Shown: positions 1 to 11,159 of the stretch, piece by piece
Layout of the letters: every line of letters starts with the position of its first letter
How positions within the stretch are numbered: the first letter of the stretch is position 1
Source: Megamerina dolium
Lineage: Eukaryota; Arthropoda; Insecta; Diptera; Megamerinidae
Assembly (NCBI GenBank): GCA_963854835.1
Contig: OY978530.1
Coordinates: 28,606,695 to 28,670,694 of the forward strand
Reading direction: 5' to 3'
Length of the DNA: 64,000 bases
Made by a program: the position numbers and the translations under genes
Notes under the pieces: model-generated
The model's input: the letters and a program-made list of their open reading frames with translations, nothing else
Told to the model about the DNA's origin: nothing
Databases searched by the model: none

Positions 1-1029
1 TATATTTAAAATATATGCATTGCGTGAATGGAGTATACCTATAAGTACTCCATATGCATGTAAAAAAAAAAAAATATTATTTTTCCATATGCATGTACAT
101 ACATATATATTGAACAATAGTCAAAATTCTTCATGAAAAATTATATTCCACATACATATATAAAATTCATCCATAAAAATATTTACTATTATGTGATCTT
201 ATTTCAATATATGTTAATTTGCTATCAAACAAAAAAATTGTAATACGAAATAAAACTTTTATAAATTTTTGCATTTAATACCTTCTTTATATTTAATATA
301 AGCCAATGGCAACCCAGAAATGAAAAATCCAACAACCATACAGATATTTTGTAAACAATAAAACGGGAAGAAGAAGAAAGGCTGTCAACTTGCTACTGAA
401 TGGATATCGCCACTCCCATTCTTTTTAGGCTGCAGTCATCCGCGGCTGCATTTATTAAAATTTTAATTCAGTGTGAATTCTTTAGCATTTTCAATTCATG
501 AATTGAAAACGAATATAACTCATTCATTTTTATCAGCCTAAAGATTTCACGCACTGAATTTTAGAAAAAAGATTGCAGCTTTTCAAAATTTAAACAAAAG
601 AATTAAAAGTGAAAATAAGTTCACACTTTTACAGCTCTGGTGAGGTGTAAAAGCAGAGAAGTTTTAATTCCAGAAAAGTCTTACTTTGGCTTTTGAGCTT
701 TTCGCTGATTACAATATCAGGGTTATTTAACAGAGCTGCAGTATACACAGATGTTGAAGAGATCAATGCCATGACCAGGAGGGAAAATGCTGTAAGTTAA
801 CATAGCTAATTAAATTGAAATAAGATAAATTAAGTACACATTTATATGTGAATTGTAAATATTTCTATGAATGAATGCTATATATGTATGACAGAAAATT
901 ATGAAGAATTGTTACGAATATTCAATATATAGGTATATGCTTATGGAGTACTTGTAGGTATACTTCATTCAAATGCATATATTTATAAATATGTGCACTT
1001 ACTATATATAAGGTGTTTAACAAATATGA
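1..1029. other. AT-rich non-coding DNA
   Basis: No convincing gene, RNA or transposon end is visible in this A/T-rich stretch. The only coding-like hint is a 58-bp open segment at 734-791 between AG and GTAAGT, treated separately as a low-confidence exon candidate. Confidence 0.5.
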
Positions 1030-1190
1030 TCATTTTCATAATATTTAATTTTATAAATTTTCAGTAATTTCGACAAAGAAGATATGCATAAATGCATCGC
1101 TTTAGTAAAGCACCTTCATAATATTAAATTTGATACAATTTCAGTAATTTTGATAAAGAAAGAAGGGATAAATAAGCATCGTTTTATTGA
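1030..1190. repeat. degenerate tandem duplication, unit about 80 bp
   Basis: Two imperfect copies lie side by side, about 1030-1108 and 1111-1190. Both contain a 'ttcataatatt' block, then 'tttcagtaatttcgacaaag' or its variant, then a 'catcg' block. The divergence suggests an old local duplication. Confidence 0.6.
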
Positions 1191-1376
1191 CGCGTCCGAT
1201 GCCTGGTGTCAGGCTATCAGAAATATGAGCAAGTATTATCACTTCTTGAAATATAAAGGAACAGAAAAATAGTTTGTACACGACAAACACGTTGTTTTTG
1301 CTCCTTATAGTAAATTTATTCATTCTTTGCTTTCTCTGCTTTTGCTCTGTCGTCACACGCTGTCTATTCTTTTGAA

Positions 1377-1565
1377 ATGAAATTTTCGAACGAACAGAGT
1401 GAAGTCGAAAGACTACACAATAAAATGGATGAAAAGTTCAGAATAATAGAATTGGAACATCCAAATTTATCAACAAAAGAGAAGCTGTACAAATGCGTCG
1501 AAATCTACAACAATAATATCTGTTTCGAGGAAGAGCTGATTTGCTCCACCTATTTGCAAAAATGA
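1377..1565 (+). CDS. unrecognised 62-residue ORF
   Basis: A short open frame starts at ATG 1377. The product is hydrophilic and rich in Glu, Lys and Asn, with a probable helical N-terminal half and no recognisable domain. It lies upstream of an errantivirus-like env relic on the same strand, so it could be a gag remnant, but no gag motif such as a zinc knuckle is visible. It could also be chance. Confidence 0.2.
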   Translation: MKFSNEQSEVERLHNKMDEKFRIIELEHPNLSTKEKLYKCVEIYNNNICFEEELICSTYLQK

Positions 1566-2154
1566 AAATTATAAACTCTTAAAGAAGTTTATCAAATTTA
1601 TTGATTCGTGGTCGCAGTAGAAGTGAAGTTAACAGTTGTAGAATATTAAAGTTAGGCTATGCTTATGATTATATGTACATAAGAATGAGATAATGAAAGA
1701 AATAGGTAAAAATTTAGTCAACTGCAATGAGAGAGTTTACAGTTGCATGTATGATCACTAAATTCAGAGAGAATAAGAGAATTACAGTTTCGTTTATGAT
1801 CTCGAGATTTAGTACATTCCAATAGAAGATGATAGTTTATTATATGATCATGAAAGTTAGCTCTGCGAGTCCCTAAATAGAAATAGTGCTGCGAGTCCCG
1901 ATATAAAATTAGTGTTGCTGCGAACAATATCCATTCGACGAAAAGAGAGACGTAGCGATATGTAAAATTGAAAAACAGATAATTCTCGACAAAATAAAAG
2001 ATAGAAAAGAAAAAGTAATGTAAAAAGAGAAGATTATAAGGAAGAAAGAAATCAGGGACATGTAAAGAAGGTAGTCAGACATAAACACGAACTTTGATAC
2101 AGAAAATTATCACTTGAAAATGTTCATACTAGCAATATAAAAAAACCTACAAAA
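1566..2154. other. purine-rich stretch without clear gene
   Basis: There is no intact reading frame. From about 1930 to 2110 the plus strand is strongly purine-rich (Lys/Glu/Arg-type codons in broken frames), as expected for a decayed retroelement gag or pol tail. No motif supports a firm call. Confidence 0.3.
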
Positions 2155-2544
2155 TGTTCAGGTAATATGGACAACAATAATCGGACTACTAGCACTAACG
2201 ATAGGAGGAAGAACAACAATAATAGTTGAGGATGTGGATAACGACGAAATTTTCGCCGAAATAAAACTAAACAATATACAAGTAATCACAGATTCTGGTA
2301 TCATTCTTCATATAATTAGACAACAAAAAATGAAAAATGGAAACCATAGATACACTAGAAGGCTTAGCCAAGACTATTCAACTTACTAAAAAGAACCGAC
2401 TCTAAAATACAAATTCCAGACACTCAGGACGAAGCTTCGGACTACTCAATATACTACGCACTACAATGAAATGACTATACGGAACAATGGACGACGACGA
2501 TAGGAAAAATATAAAAGAACAGAATTTCGACATTACTTAAAATC

Positions 2545-2968
2545 TTGGGGCACCGCATCTCCCTCTAATATCGAAAAATTGCAGCGAATACAATCCAAGT
2601 GTCTGCGAATTATTGTAAACGCGCCTTGGTATATGAGGAACGTTAACATCCATCGAGATTTAAATGTATCCACAATTTCTGAGGAAGTTGCAATGTACTG
2701 CAGAAGCTACATTCAAAAATTACACAATCATCCGAATCCTCTTGCTAGGCAATTGTTGCTGAGCAAGGGGCATCGTCGATTAAAAAGAAAAGACACACTG
2801 AATATGCTGTAAAATTGCTACATCTCGCGACTCACCAAATTGTGATGGAACGTAGGGGATATCACATAGTTTTATTTAGTTTGTAAGATTTGAATACTTA
2901 TTGTTAGTTTCTAAGTATTTAAGAAAGATTCAATAAAAAAAAAATAAGCTAACAAAAAAAAAAAAAAA
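2545..2968 (+). mobile_element. Jockey-clade LINE, 5'-truncated copy A
   Basis: This is the last roughly 420 bp of the Jockey element also present at 9.7, 43.0 and 53.5 kb. It carries the C-terminal end of ORF2 (2579-2812), the 3'UTR, an AATAAA signal and a poly-A tail. A 10-bp target duplication, ACTTAAAATC, flanks it at 2535-2544 and 2969-2978, so both boundaries are exact. It inserted into the env relic. Confidence 0.92.
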
Positions 2969-3204
2969 ACTTAAAATCAAGATAATTAGAGACAATATAG
3001 AACACATAAAGAAGAACTTAGCCTCGGCTAGATTGAACATTATGTCTAACAACATTTTGAATAATGAAGAGATAGAAAAATATAATATTGAGATTTTTAA
3101 ATTATAAAATATTAGATTAGGAATTGCGGTCTCTGAATAATATAATATTTTCCATAAAAATATTATACCTAAAAAATCTGTTACTGCAAAACACTCGTTC
3201 TTAA

Positions 3205-4098
3205 GGGGGTCTTCTACCTTGTGGCTTCATTTTTGACACTGTTTTTTGAATATTAGTTATAGGAAAACTAAAAACGCAATCAGGTGCGGTTTGTTGCATT
3301 CAACTTGTTTATTTAAATACATTTAACACTAATTTTACTGAAAATTTACTGTCTTCGATTTGACCGTGACTTGACCTTGAAGTGTCCCTTGCAAAAAATG
3401 CATACACAAATGGTTGACACGATTTAGCTCATGAAAATCGTCTGAAACAAAAAAACCAAAATGATTTAATTTTTTTATCACCTTGGCTATCGTTTGACAG
3501 ATGGCATTTTCAAAATTTGAAAATTTCGCAGAACAGGCAACTTTAAAAAAAAATTTTTTTTTTTAATGTTTTCGGGGTTAAAAACATCTGTAAAAATTGT
3601 TTAAATAAAAAAAATCTAAAAAGTATCTGTCAGACGATAGCCACATGTTTTTCACAAATTTTGATATATAATTTCAATCAATCAATCAATTAGTTTTCGA
3701 GATATCATGTCAACCAGTTACAAAAACGCAACTTTTGGGAAATCGCATTTAAAGATATTCATGTATATAACAAGCGGGATGTTTCCGACGTTAAATTTTC
3801 TTTCAAACTGAATGGACCGAAAAATTTATCATGCATAACAGAGATTACATAGATACAGATACATCAGGTATTCGATAGAACGTTAGATAACTTTAGAAAA
3901 ACGCGATGGGCCAGCTTTTAGGTGGTCGCGAAGAGCGCTGCGATAAGAGCACGCGTAACTGTCTTCGACGGCTCGGAAAAACTCGAAATAATAAGATTTC
4001 AGTTATATCCTTTTAAGGGTATATTCCTAACACCTTCTGGGTTGGAAAATTGAAAAAAAAAAATCGAATTTTTTGGACCAACAAGGTAGAAGACCCCC
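3205..4098. mobile_element. non-autonomous DNA transposon with TTAA target
   Basis: An 894-bp element has perfect 18-bp terminal inverted repeats, starting GGGGGTCTTCTACCTTGT at 3205 and ending with its reverse complement at 4098. TTAA flanks both sides (3201-3204 and 4099-4102). TTAA duplication with G-rich ends is characteristic of the piggyBac-like group and similar TTAA MITEs. No transposase reading frame is present, so it needed an enzyme supplied elsewhere. It sits inside the env relic. Confidence 0.88.
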
Positions 4099-4689
4099 TT
4101 AACACCTTATACAAATAAAGAGAACGAAGAATTTCAATTCGAAAGCGAACATATAATTGAAGTGAATAACACAAAATATGTATACTCGAAAAATGTATAT
4201 AAAGAAGAATTAAAATTATCTGAAATATGCGTGCTAACAAACATTGTCATAAAACGAAAAATTAAAAATTGATTAAAAGTTTTGGAAAAACACACATAAC
4301 GAGTACATGCAGTGAAAGAATATTACACATAGAAAGAAACAAACTAATTATATTTAATGATGGTGAGTTATCCATAAGAAATAAAACTTATGAAAATATA
4401 AATAAAACTTTTGTACAGAAATTTGTATTACATTGTATAGAATTAAATATTTATTTTACACGGGCAGTGCCAACATTCGATGAAATTATAATTAATCAAA
4501 TCGAAAATGCACAAAGAATACAATACATAAAAAATGCATCAAGTTAACACTTGGATTATAGGTTTTGTTATAATAATTACAGTAATAGCTTTACTCATAA
4601 TCCTTGCTCATTTCACAAGAAAACAAAAAGCAATCGCACTCAATATAGTGACAAAAAATCAGGAGAGTTTTCAATCAAGGGATGGGAGG

Positions 4690-5098
4690 GTTACGTCAGT
4701 TGACCATTCCACCACACCAAAAGCCAATGACCAGATAACAGTGGACTGGTCAACATAACTCCGACATAATTAATAAAGTGTCATTGCACTGTAGCAATTC
4801 ATGTTCAAACGAAATATGTGCAATGAAGATATTATTAAAGTATAGAATATTGGCGCCTCCTATTCCACAATAGGTAATTGTTAAGAAATTGTCGCAAGAA
4901 ATAATTATAAGAAATTATTATAACGATTTGCTTAGTTATCAAATTGTCAAAAAATTATCACAAGAAACCATTTAACCATTTGAAATAAAGGTTGAAATCT
5001 ATCTTTGTGTTTTATTATACAAAGTCATTGTATCGTTGTGACAACGAACAAAATATTTTTGGAGTAGATCCTCAAGGAGAGACATAAGTCACAATACC
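4690..5098 (+). repeat. candidate errantivirus 3' LTR
   Basis: A purine tract (GGGATGGGAGGG, about 4680) directly follows the env C-terminus, as a polypurine tract should. The downstream 400 bp is non-coding, contains AATAAA-type signals near 4985 and ends in unrelated DNA after about 5100. No second copy exists in the window, so the boundaries are approximate. Confidence 0.4.
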
Positions 5099-5559
5099 CG
5101 GCCAAAATAATTTTCTTCTCAATTTCCCTGGTGTTCTTGTAAAGCCTCAATGGACTGCGGTAGGCATATATATTATATAATTATTATGTTAATGTTCAAT
5201 CAACTTGTTATACTTATACTTTTTAAATATTCTTATTGAAGATCAACACTACCTTTTTTTATATAATAAAAATTTGCATTTTCTAAAGTGTTTCAAAAAA
5301 TATTCTTAAAAATAAACACTATTTTTCTATTTTATGTTGGTAAATTTAATTAAATAATATATCGATACCAACACTGATCATCAGTTCTAAGCTCTGTTGA
5401 AACATATAGCTTCAATGTCCGATTTCCTCATTTTCGGTCGAGAATTCCGTCTGGTGCTAGATATACAATAGTTGTCTGCTATCGAAAAATTTGGCTAATT
5501 CGCTAAGTGAAACATCTCTTTTAGCGCCTAATACTCCTCAGAATTAGATGCTTCCGACT
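5099..5559. other. no gene seen
   Basis: A/T-rich sequence between the errantivirus LTR candidate and the minus-strand Ty3/gypsy relic. Its right part may be the decayed continuation of that relic, but no conserved motif could be read. Confidence 0.4.
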
Positions 5560-6215
5560 CCAAGTCGATTTCCGAGAGGATCTTCCATTCCACAGAACCA
5601 ACTTCTTCGATCCCTTGTGGTTCGCTCACAGATGAATCTGCATGAGCACGTGAAGCGCATCCGAGACCAAATGCTTTCTGCCCTTGCGATGCTCAATAGT
5701 AGAATTATACCTTTGTAGCTTTAGGGCCCAGCGTGCCAGTCTACCACTGAGTTCATGTTGTCGCATCAACAATTTCAGCGCCGCATCTTCGAGCACTACT
5801 TTGAAATCGTGTATCCTACGTACATTCTAAATTTCTTTACTGCGAATACCACGGCGAGGCAATCCAGTTCGGTCTCAGAGTAATTCCTCTGAACTTTGTT
5901 TAATTTCAGAGATTTCGGTCGCTCCTGACCATTCTCGTTGACCTGAGCCAACAGTGTTCCGATTCCAAACTCAGACTCAAGATCGCACTGGCCAATAAAA
6001 GGCTTTTCATAATCTGTGCTTTTGCAATCCAGCAGAAATTTTTCGATTTTTTCAATAACTCTGTTCTGGAAAGTACCACCGGGATAATCTGAAATGAATT
6101 GGCAATACCAACCAGTCAATCCGAGAAAATTACGAAGCTATCTTACAGACTTTGGAACTGGGAAATCGGTCATGACAGTAACTTTATCTCGGTCAACTTG
6201 TGAGGTCCAATTACC
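5560..6215 (-). pseudogene. Ty3/gypsy reverse transcriptase-RNase H fragment
   Basis: Read on the minus strand, the RT thumb (a 'LRNFLGLTGWY' type motif near 6130) leads into the RNase H domain: 'PFIGQCDLESEFGIGTLL', then 'LKLNKVQRNYSETE', then 'ELSGRLARWALKLQRY' and 'HRKGRKHLVSDAL'. This order is diagnostic of Ty3/gypsy pol. An in-frame stop near 6138 and a frameshift near 5650 inactivate it. Only about 650 bp survives. It could be a divergent relic of the Ty3/gypsy family at 38-42 and 58-59 kb, but this cannot be proven from the fragment. Confidence 0.85.
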
Positions 6216-6304
6216 TAACACAAATGCTAAATATTAACTTGAGGTAAAAAAAGAGGATTTTTCTCTAAGTTTATTGTAAGGCCAATATCATTACAGAAGG
6301 ATCT

Positions 6305-9300
6305 ATGATCGCTATTAGGGTGCTCCAGGCAAATTTGCATCACGCCAAAGGCGAGTCGGCTACCGCCCGCAGACTCTTTGCCGAAAGATCTTTCGATCTA
6401 GGGCTTTTTCAAGAACCCTGGATCATAGGTGGCCAAGTTCGAGTTCTGAAAATGAGCGGAGGTAAGTTGATCTATGATAAGTCGCGCACAGCTATCTTAA
6501 TTGACGAATCAATCAATTACCTTCTACCAACAAACTTTATTTCCAGAGACGTCACAGCGGCAAATATAGAGCTCACTGTTGACAACAGGACACTGGAAAT
6601 TGTTCTGGCGTCCGCATATTTTCCCGGTGAACATATGTATGCACCGCCGGCCGAAGTTCAACAACTGGAGACAAAAACTAAAACTCGCGACGCAAATGCT
6701 CACCATGTTATGCGGGGAAGCAAAGACAACAACACTAGAGGTGAGTCACTTCTTTATTTTCTTATGACTAACAATGTAGACATAGTAAATAGAGGAGGTA
6801 AACCCACTTTTATCACCACCACTAGGAGAGAAGTACTGGATCTCACTCTTGCAAGTGGCATACCGCCTGACCATATAGAGGACTGGCGGGTGTGATGAGG
6901 CATCCTTATCTGATCATCAACACATACGTTTCAATCTCAAAGGGAGGTTAGAGCCAATTTCTATGCAAAACCCACCCAGAAACATAAATTGGAATCTCTA
7001 CAGAGCCTTTATTCACTCTGAAGTTCATACTCTTGCTCTCCGCATAAAGTCTCCACTGGAACTAGAGGTAGCAGCGGTAAATTACCAAGATCTTTTATTC
7101 ACTGCCCTAAACCGCAGAAACTCTGCTCGACCTAAAGTACTGAAACGAATGGTTCCATGGTGGAACGAGCAACTTAAAGACAAAAGAAAGAAGGTTAGGA
7201 TACTATTCAACAGGGGGAAAAAACTGGTCGTTGGACAAAATATAGGTCTACTTTTTCTGAATATAACATTCTGATCAGAAAATTAAAACGTAAGTCTTGG
7301 AGAAGACACTGTGAAGAGTTACACACTCTTCCCCAAGCGGCACGAATTCACAAAATATTGTCCAAGAATCACTCAAATAGCATCGATCTTCTAAAGAAAC
7401 CGGACAGATCTTTCACACAAAATCGCAAAAAAACGCTGGAATATTTATTGCAGGTACATTTTCCAGGATCTGTAATACAAACAAATACGCTACCTGCCCC
7501 CTATCCTACAATTGTACATCGGAAATCTAGTAGATGGGCAAGCAGTCTATCCGGTGATATATTCGACAAAGACAAAGTCAAATGGGCAGTGTCATCCTTC
7601 CTACCTTACAAGGCCCCGGGGGGCTATGGGATCTTCCCAGTTGTCCTTCAAAATGCCTTAGATGCAACGCTGGAACAACTAATTAGTCTCTTCCGAGCCA
7701 GTTACAAATTTGGGTTTATTCCGAGCGCGTGGAGAAAAGTAAACGTGATCTTCACATCAAGCAAAGGTGTGAAACTTCCAACCCCCTACACAAGAATCAA
7801 TTCGCGTACACCAAAGGCAAATTAACCGAATCTGCATTACATTATCTCGTATCCAAAATCGAAATCCTTCGAACCCAAAGATCTAGCCCTTTGTGCTTTT
7901 CTGGATATAGAAGGTGCTTTTGACAATACTGGGTATGAGTCTATCACTAGAATTTTGGACGTAGAGGTATAGATGAATATTCAGTGACTTGGGTAAAAGC
8001 TATTTCAGCAAATTTAGGAAATACCAAAGTAAACGTCAGAGCTGTTAAAGGCTGTCCCCAAAGGGGCGTTCTTTCCCCGCTACTATGGTCTCTCGTAATA
8101 GAGGACCTCCTAGTCAAAATCTCTTCAACCGGTTTCGTTGTAATCGGCTATGCAGACGACCTTGCTATCTTTGTTACAGGAAAAAGTGGATGTACGTTAT
8201 CAAATCGCATGACGTATGCTCTTCAAATTACTGAATGATGGTGCGCCACAGAAGGCTTTCGTATAAATCCACAGAAAGCGGTTGTTGTTCCTTTCACAAG
8301 AAAGTACAAACCCGATTTCGGCGTAGTGAATCTCCAAAACACTACTATCGAATTCTCAAATGAAGTCAAATATCTAGGCATCTTCCTGGACAGAAGACTA
8401 AACTGGAATTCTCACTTGAGCTACACGCTAAATAAGGCGACTAAAATTATGTGGACTTGCAAACGAATTTTTGGCAAAACATGGTGTTTATCACCAAAAA
8501 TAGCTTTCTGGATGTACACCACCATGATTAGGTCAATTGTAACCTACGCTGCAGTGGTGTGGTGGCCAAAAGTTACCAAAATATCAGCAATCCGTGAATG
8601 CAATAAACTTCAAAGACTGGCGTGTCTACCTCTAACCGCGGATGTGAAATCTTGTCCCACGGCTGCACTAGAGGCTCTGGTAGGACTCCTACCGCTGAAC
8701 ATTCATATTCAAAAATCAGCAGCAATCAGTGCCATTCGCATGAACCTTTTCCACAGTTCAACTTCGAGTTCAAGTGGACATGACACAATCATCAAAAATA
8801 TACCAAATATAGAAATATGTTCTCAGATTCCGTGCCTCAAGAACTACACTATCGCAGGCGCTTCTCCACAATCATCCCAGACAGACTGGAATGAAAAACG
8901 AATAACAGTTTAATATCCTCAAAACATAGTTACGTTTGGTTCACAGACGGATCGAAGACAGATGAAGGTACAGGCGCCGGGATATACGGTCCTAATACCC
9001 GCATATATGACGCAATTAGCTTGTGGCCAACTGTCTTCCAAAGAGAAATACATGGCATAGAACTTTGTGCACGTCATATACATACCAAAGGGCTCAAAGG
9101 AGTGCGCATTCTTATTTGCTCAGACAACCATCAAATCTCTCTCCTCATGGGAGTTCTCCTCAAAACTAGTCACCGAATGCTTCCTAATCCTACAAAAACT
9201 CCCTATGCGAAACAAGGTCACATTGTGTAGGGTGCCGGGACACAAAGGAATTGAGGGCAATGAAGTGGCGGACGAACTAGCGAGAGCTGGCTCGTCTTCT

Positions 9301-9725
9301 CCACTGCCGGGTCCGGAACCTTTCTGCGGTATAAGCTGGGCATCGGCCAAAGCTATGATAGAAAAAAATTAGCACGACAAATACCTTCTACAATGGACAA
9401 ATTCGACGAGTCTTTGCCACGCGAAAGCTCTCATCAGCTTTAATGCAGCTTTTGACAGAATTAGTCTTAGCAGAACAAATCTACGCCTAATAACCGGCTA
9501 TCTCTCAGGACATAACTGGTTAAAATACCACCTTCACAAAATGGGACTATCGTCTGACAGGACTGACTCTGTCTAGAGGAGGATGAAACATCAATCCACA
9601 TACTTTGCGAATCTCCGGCCCTGGCCAGACTACGCCTCAAACACTTTCAGCTGAGTTTCCCAACGCCAGCTCCAATTATCAGAAGTTCGACAAGATCAAT
9701 TCTATCCTTCATTAAAAAGATAATT
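6305..9725 (+). pseudogene. LOA-like LINE ORF2: endonuclease-RT-RNase H, inactivated
   Basis: Open segments in changing frames give an AP-endonuclease domain (6305-6895, start 'ANLHHAKGES', with 'FQEPWIIGG' and 'DANAHH'). An endonuclease-RT linker follows (6963-7274). RT spans 7358-8913 with motif A 'FLDIEGAFDN' near 7900, motif B 'GCPQRGVLSPLLW' near 8050 and motif C 'GYADDLAI' near 8145. RNase H spans 8940-9372 ('WFTDGSK', 'VPGHKGIEGNEVADELA'). The three RT aspartates remain, but at least six frameshifts or stops break the frame, and a stop follows the domain at about 9370. An RNase H domain after RT separates this element from Jockey and RTE and fits the LOA/I groups. Confidence 0.85.
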
Positions 9726-11043
9726 CAGTAATTCATCTGATGCACATTTTCAATGCTATGCTTCGTATTAAACACTATTCCAAATGCTGGAAAACTTCAA
9801 AAATTATTATGATAGCAAAACCAGGAAAAGACCCTACAAAAGTTGCATCGTACAGACCTATCAGCCTCCTGCCTCTACTTTCTAAAGTATTCGAAAAGCT
9901 ACTTGTCATGAATATAACTCAATTTATTAATATCAACCAACTGATTCCTCAACATCAGTTTGGATTTAGAAAACAGCACGGCACAATAGAACAAGTCCAC
10001 CGCATTGTAACTCTGATAAGGAACACTTTTGAAGAAAAAAAGTATTGCTCAGCTTAGTAGCTACCTCACGAAAAGACAATTTCTCTTACATCACAAGGAT
10101 TACACAACAAATCCATCGGATATTCACGCTGGCGTTCCTCAGGGAAGCGTTTTGGGCCCCTTACTGTATCTCTTATACACTACAGATATGCCCAGCAATA
10201 ACCACACGTTTATATCGACCTTTGCAGATGATACGGAAATATTGTGCTCTCGCTCTAACCCCATAGAAGCTACTAAACTCCTGCAGACTCATATCGATTC
10301 TCTTGAAATCTGGCTAGCAAAATGGCGTATAAAAGTCAATGAATCAAAGAGCGTACATGTAACCTTCACGCTAAGGCCAGATACATGTCCCCCACTTAAA
10401 ATTAATGGCCAATCAGTTCCACAATGTTCCTCAACAAAGTACTTGGGTATTCACCTCAACAGAAGGCTGACCTGGAAAAATCACATAGAGGCAAAGAAAA
10501 CTCAGATCAAGCTTAAAATTAATCAGTTATGGTGGCTGATACACAAAAGATCAAAGTTGAATCTCGAATACAAAGTGCTATTATATAAAGCAATCCTGAA
10601 GCCAATCTGGACTAATAGTATTCAGTTTTGGGGCACCGCATCTCCCTCAAATATCGAAAAATTGCAGCGAATACAATCCAAGTGTCTGCGAATTATTGTA
10701 AACGCGCCTTGGTATATGAGGAACGTTAACATCCATCGAGATTTAAATGTACCCACAATTTCTGAGGAAGTTGCAATGTCCTGCAGAAGCTACATTCAAA
10801 AATTACACAATCATCCGAATCCCCTTGCTAGGCAATTGTTGCTGAGCACGGGGCATCGTCGATTAAAAAGAAAAGACACACTGAATATGCTGTGAAATTG
10901 CTATACCTCGTGACTCAACAAATTGTGATGGAACGTTGGGAATATCACATAGTTTTATTTAGTTTGTAAGATTTGATTACTTATTGTTAGTTTCTAAGTA
11001 ATTTTAGAAAGATCCAATAAAAAAACTTGTTAAAAAAAAAAAA
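9720..11043 (+). pseudogene. Jockey-clade LINE copy B, RT palm deleted
   Basis: A 5'-truncated Jockey ORF2 is flanked by the 9-bp duplication ATTAAAAAG (9711-9719 and 11044-11052). It reads RT fingers (9740-10057), then motif B 'AGVPQGSVLGPLLY' and motif C 'STFADDTEIL', then the thumb and C-terminus to 10,895, 3'UTR, AATAAA and poly-A. Compared with copy C (43,011-45,868) it has lost about 100 bp at 10,055. The loss is joined at a short 'agct/gctta' match and removes the stretch carrying the motif A aspartate. Most other positions match copy C, so the loss is recent. No active RT is possible from this copy. Confidence 0.92.
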
Positions 11044-11159
11044 ATTAAAAAGGTAGAGGAGATTTTAATGTCGTAAACGGGCTTTGGTACAAAAGATCTC
11101 GTTTGGTAGCAGTGCCCGTAACACTTGTAGTTGACCCCCATAGGTATCAGCTATAGGGC

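Larger units (their letters stand above)
2155..4758 (+). pseudogene. env: errantivirus-like envelope (env) relic, interrupted
   Basis: Plus-strand fragments of a Ty3/gypsy errantivirus envelope protein lie at about 2155-2534, 2979-3200 and 4103-4758. The second fragment has the Lys/Leu/Ala/Arg helix ('LASARLNIMSNNIL') typical of the insect errantiviral env C-terminal half. The third ends with a strong single transmembrane span (ORF 4534-4758, 'WIIGFVIIITVIALLII') and a short basic cytoplasmic tail. Between the fragments lie a Jockey copy and a TTAA element, each flanked by a target duplication, so env was once continuous. Several stops and frame changes also break it, and no functional product is expected. 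Assignment of the first fragment is weaker. Confidence 0.6.
6236..11120 (+). mobile_element. LOA-like LINE copy 1 (5'-truncated, Jockey inserted in 3'UTR)
   Basis: The copy contains endonuclease, RT and RNase H in LOA/I-group order but lacks ORF1 and the 5'UTR found in copy 2 (19,178-24,534). The 3'UTR is split by a Jockey insertion at 9,720-11,043. After it the LOA tail resumes with a segment resembling the copy 2 3'UTR ('acaaaagatct'). The exact 3' end is unclear, around 11,110-11,155. The 5' boundary is also approximate because the preceding Ty3 relic has decayed. Confidence 0.75.
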
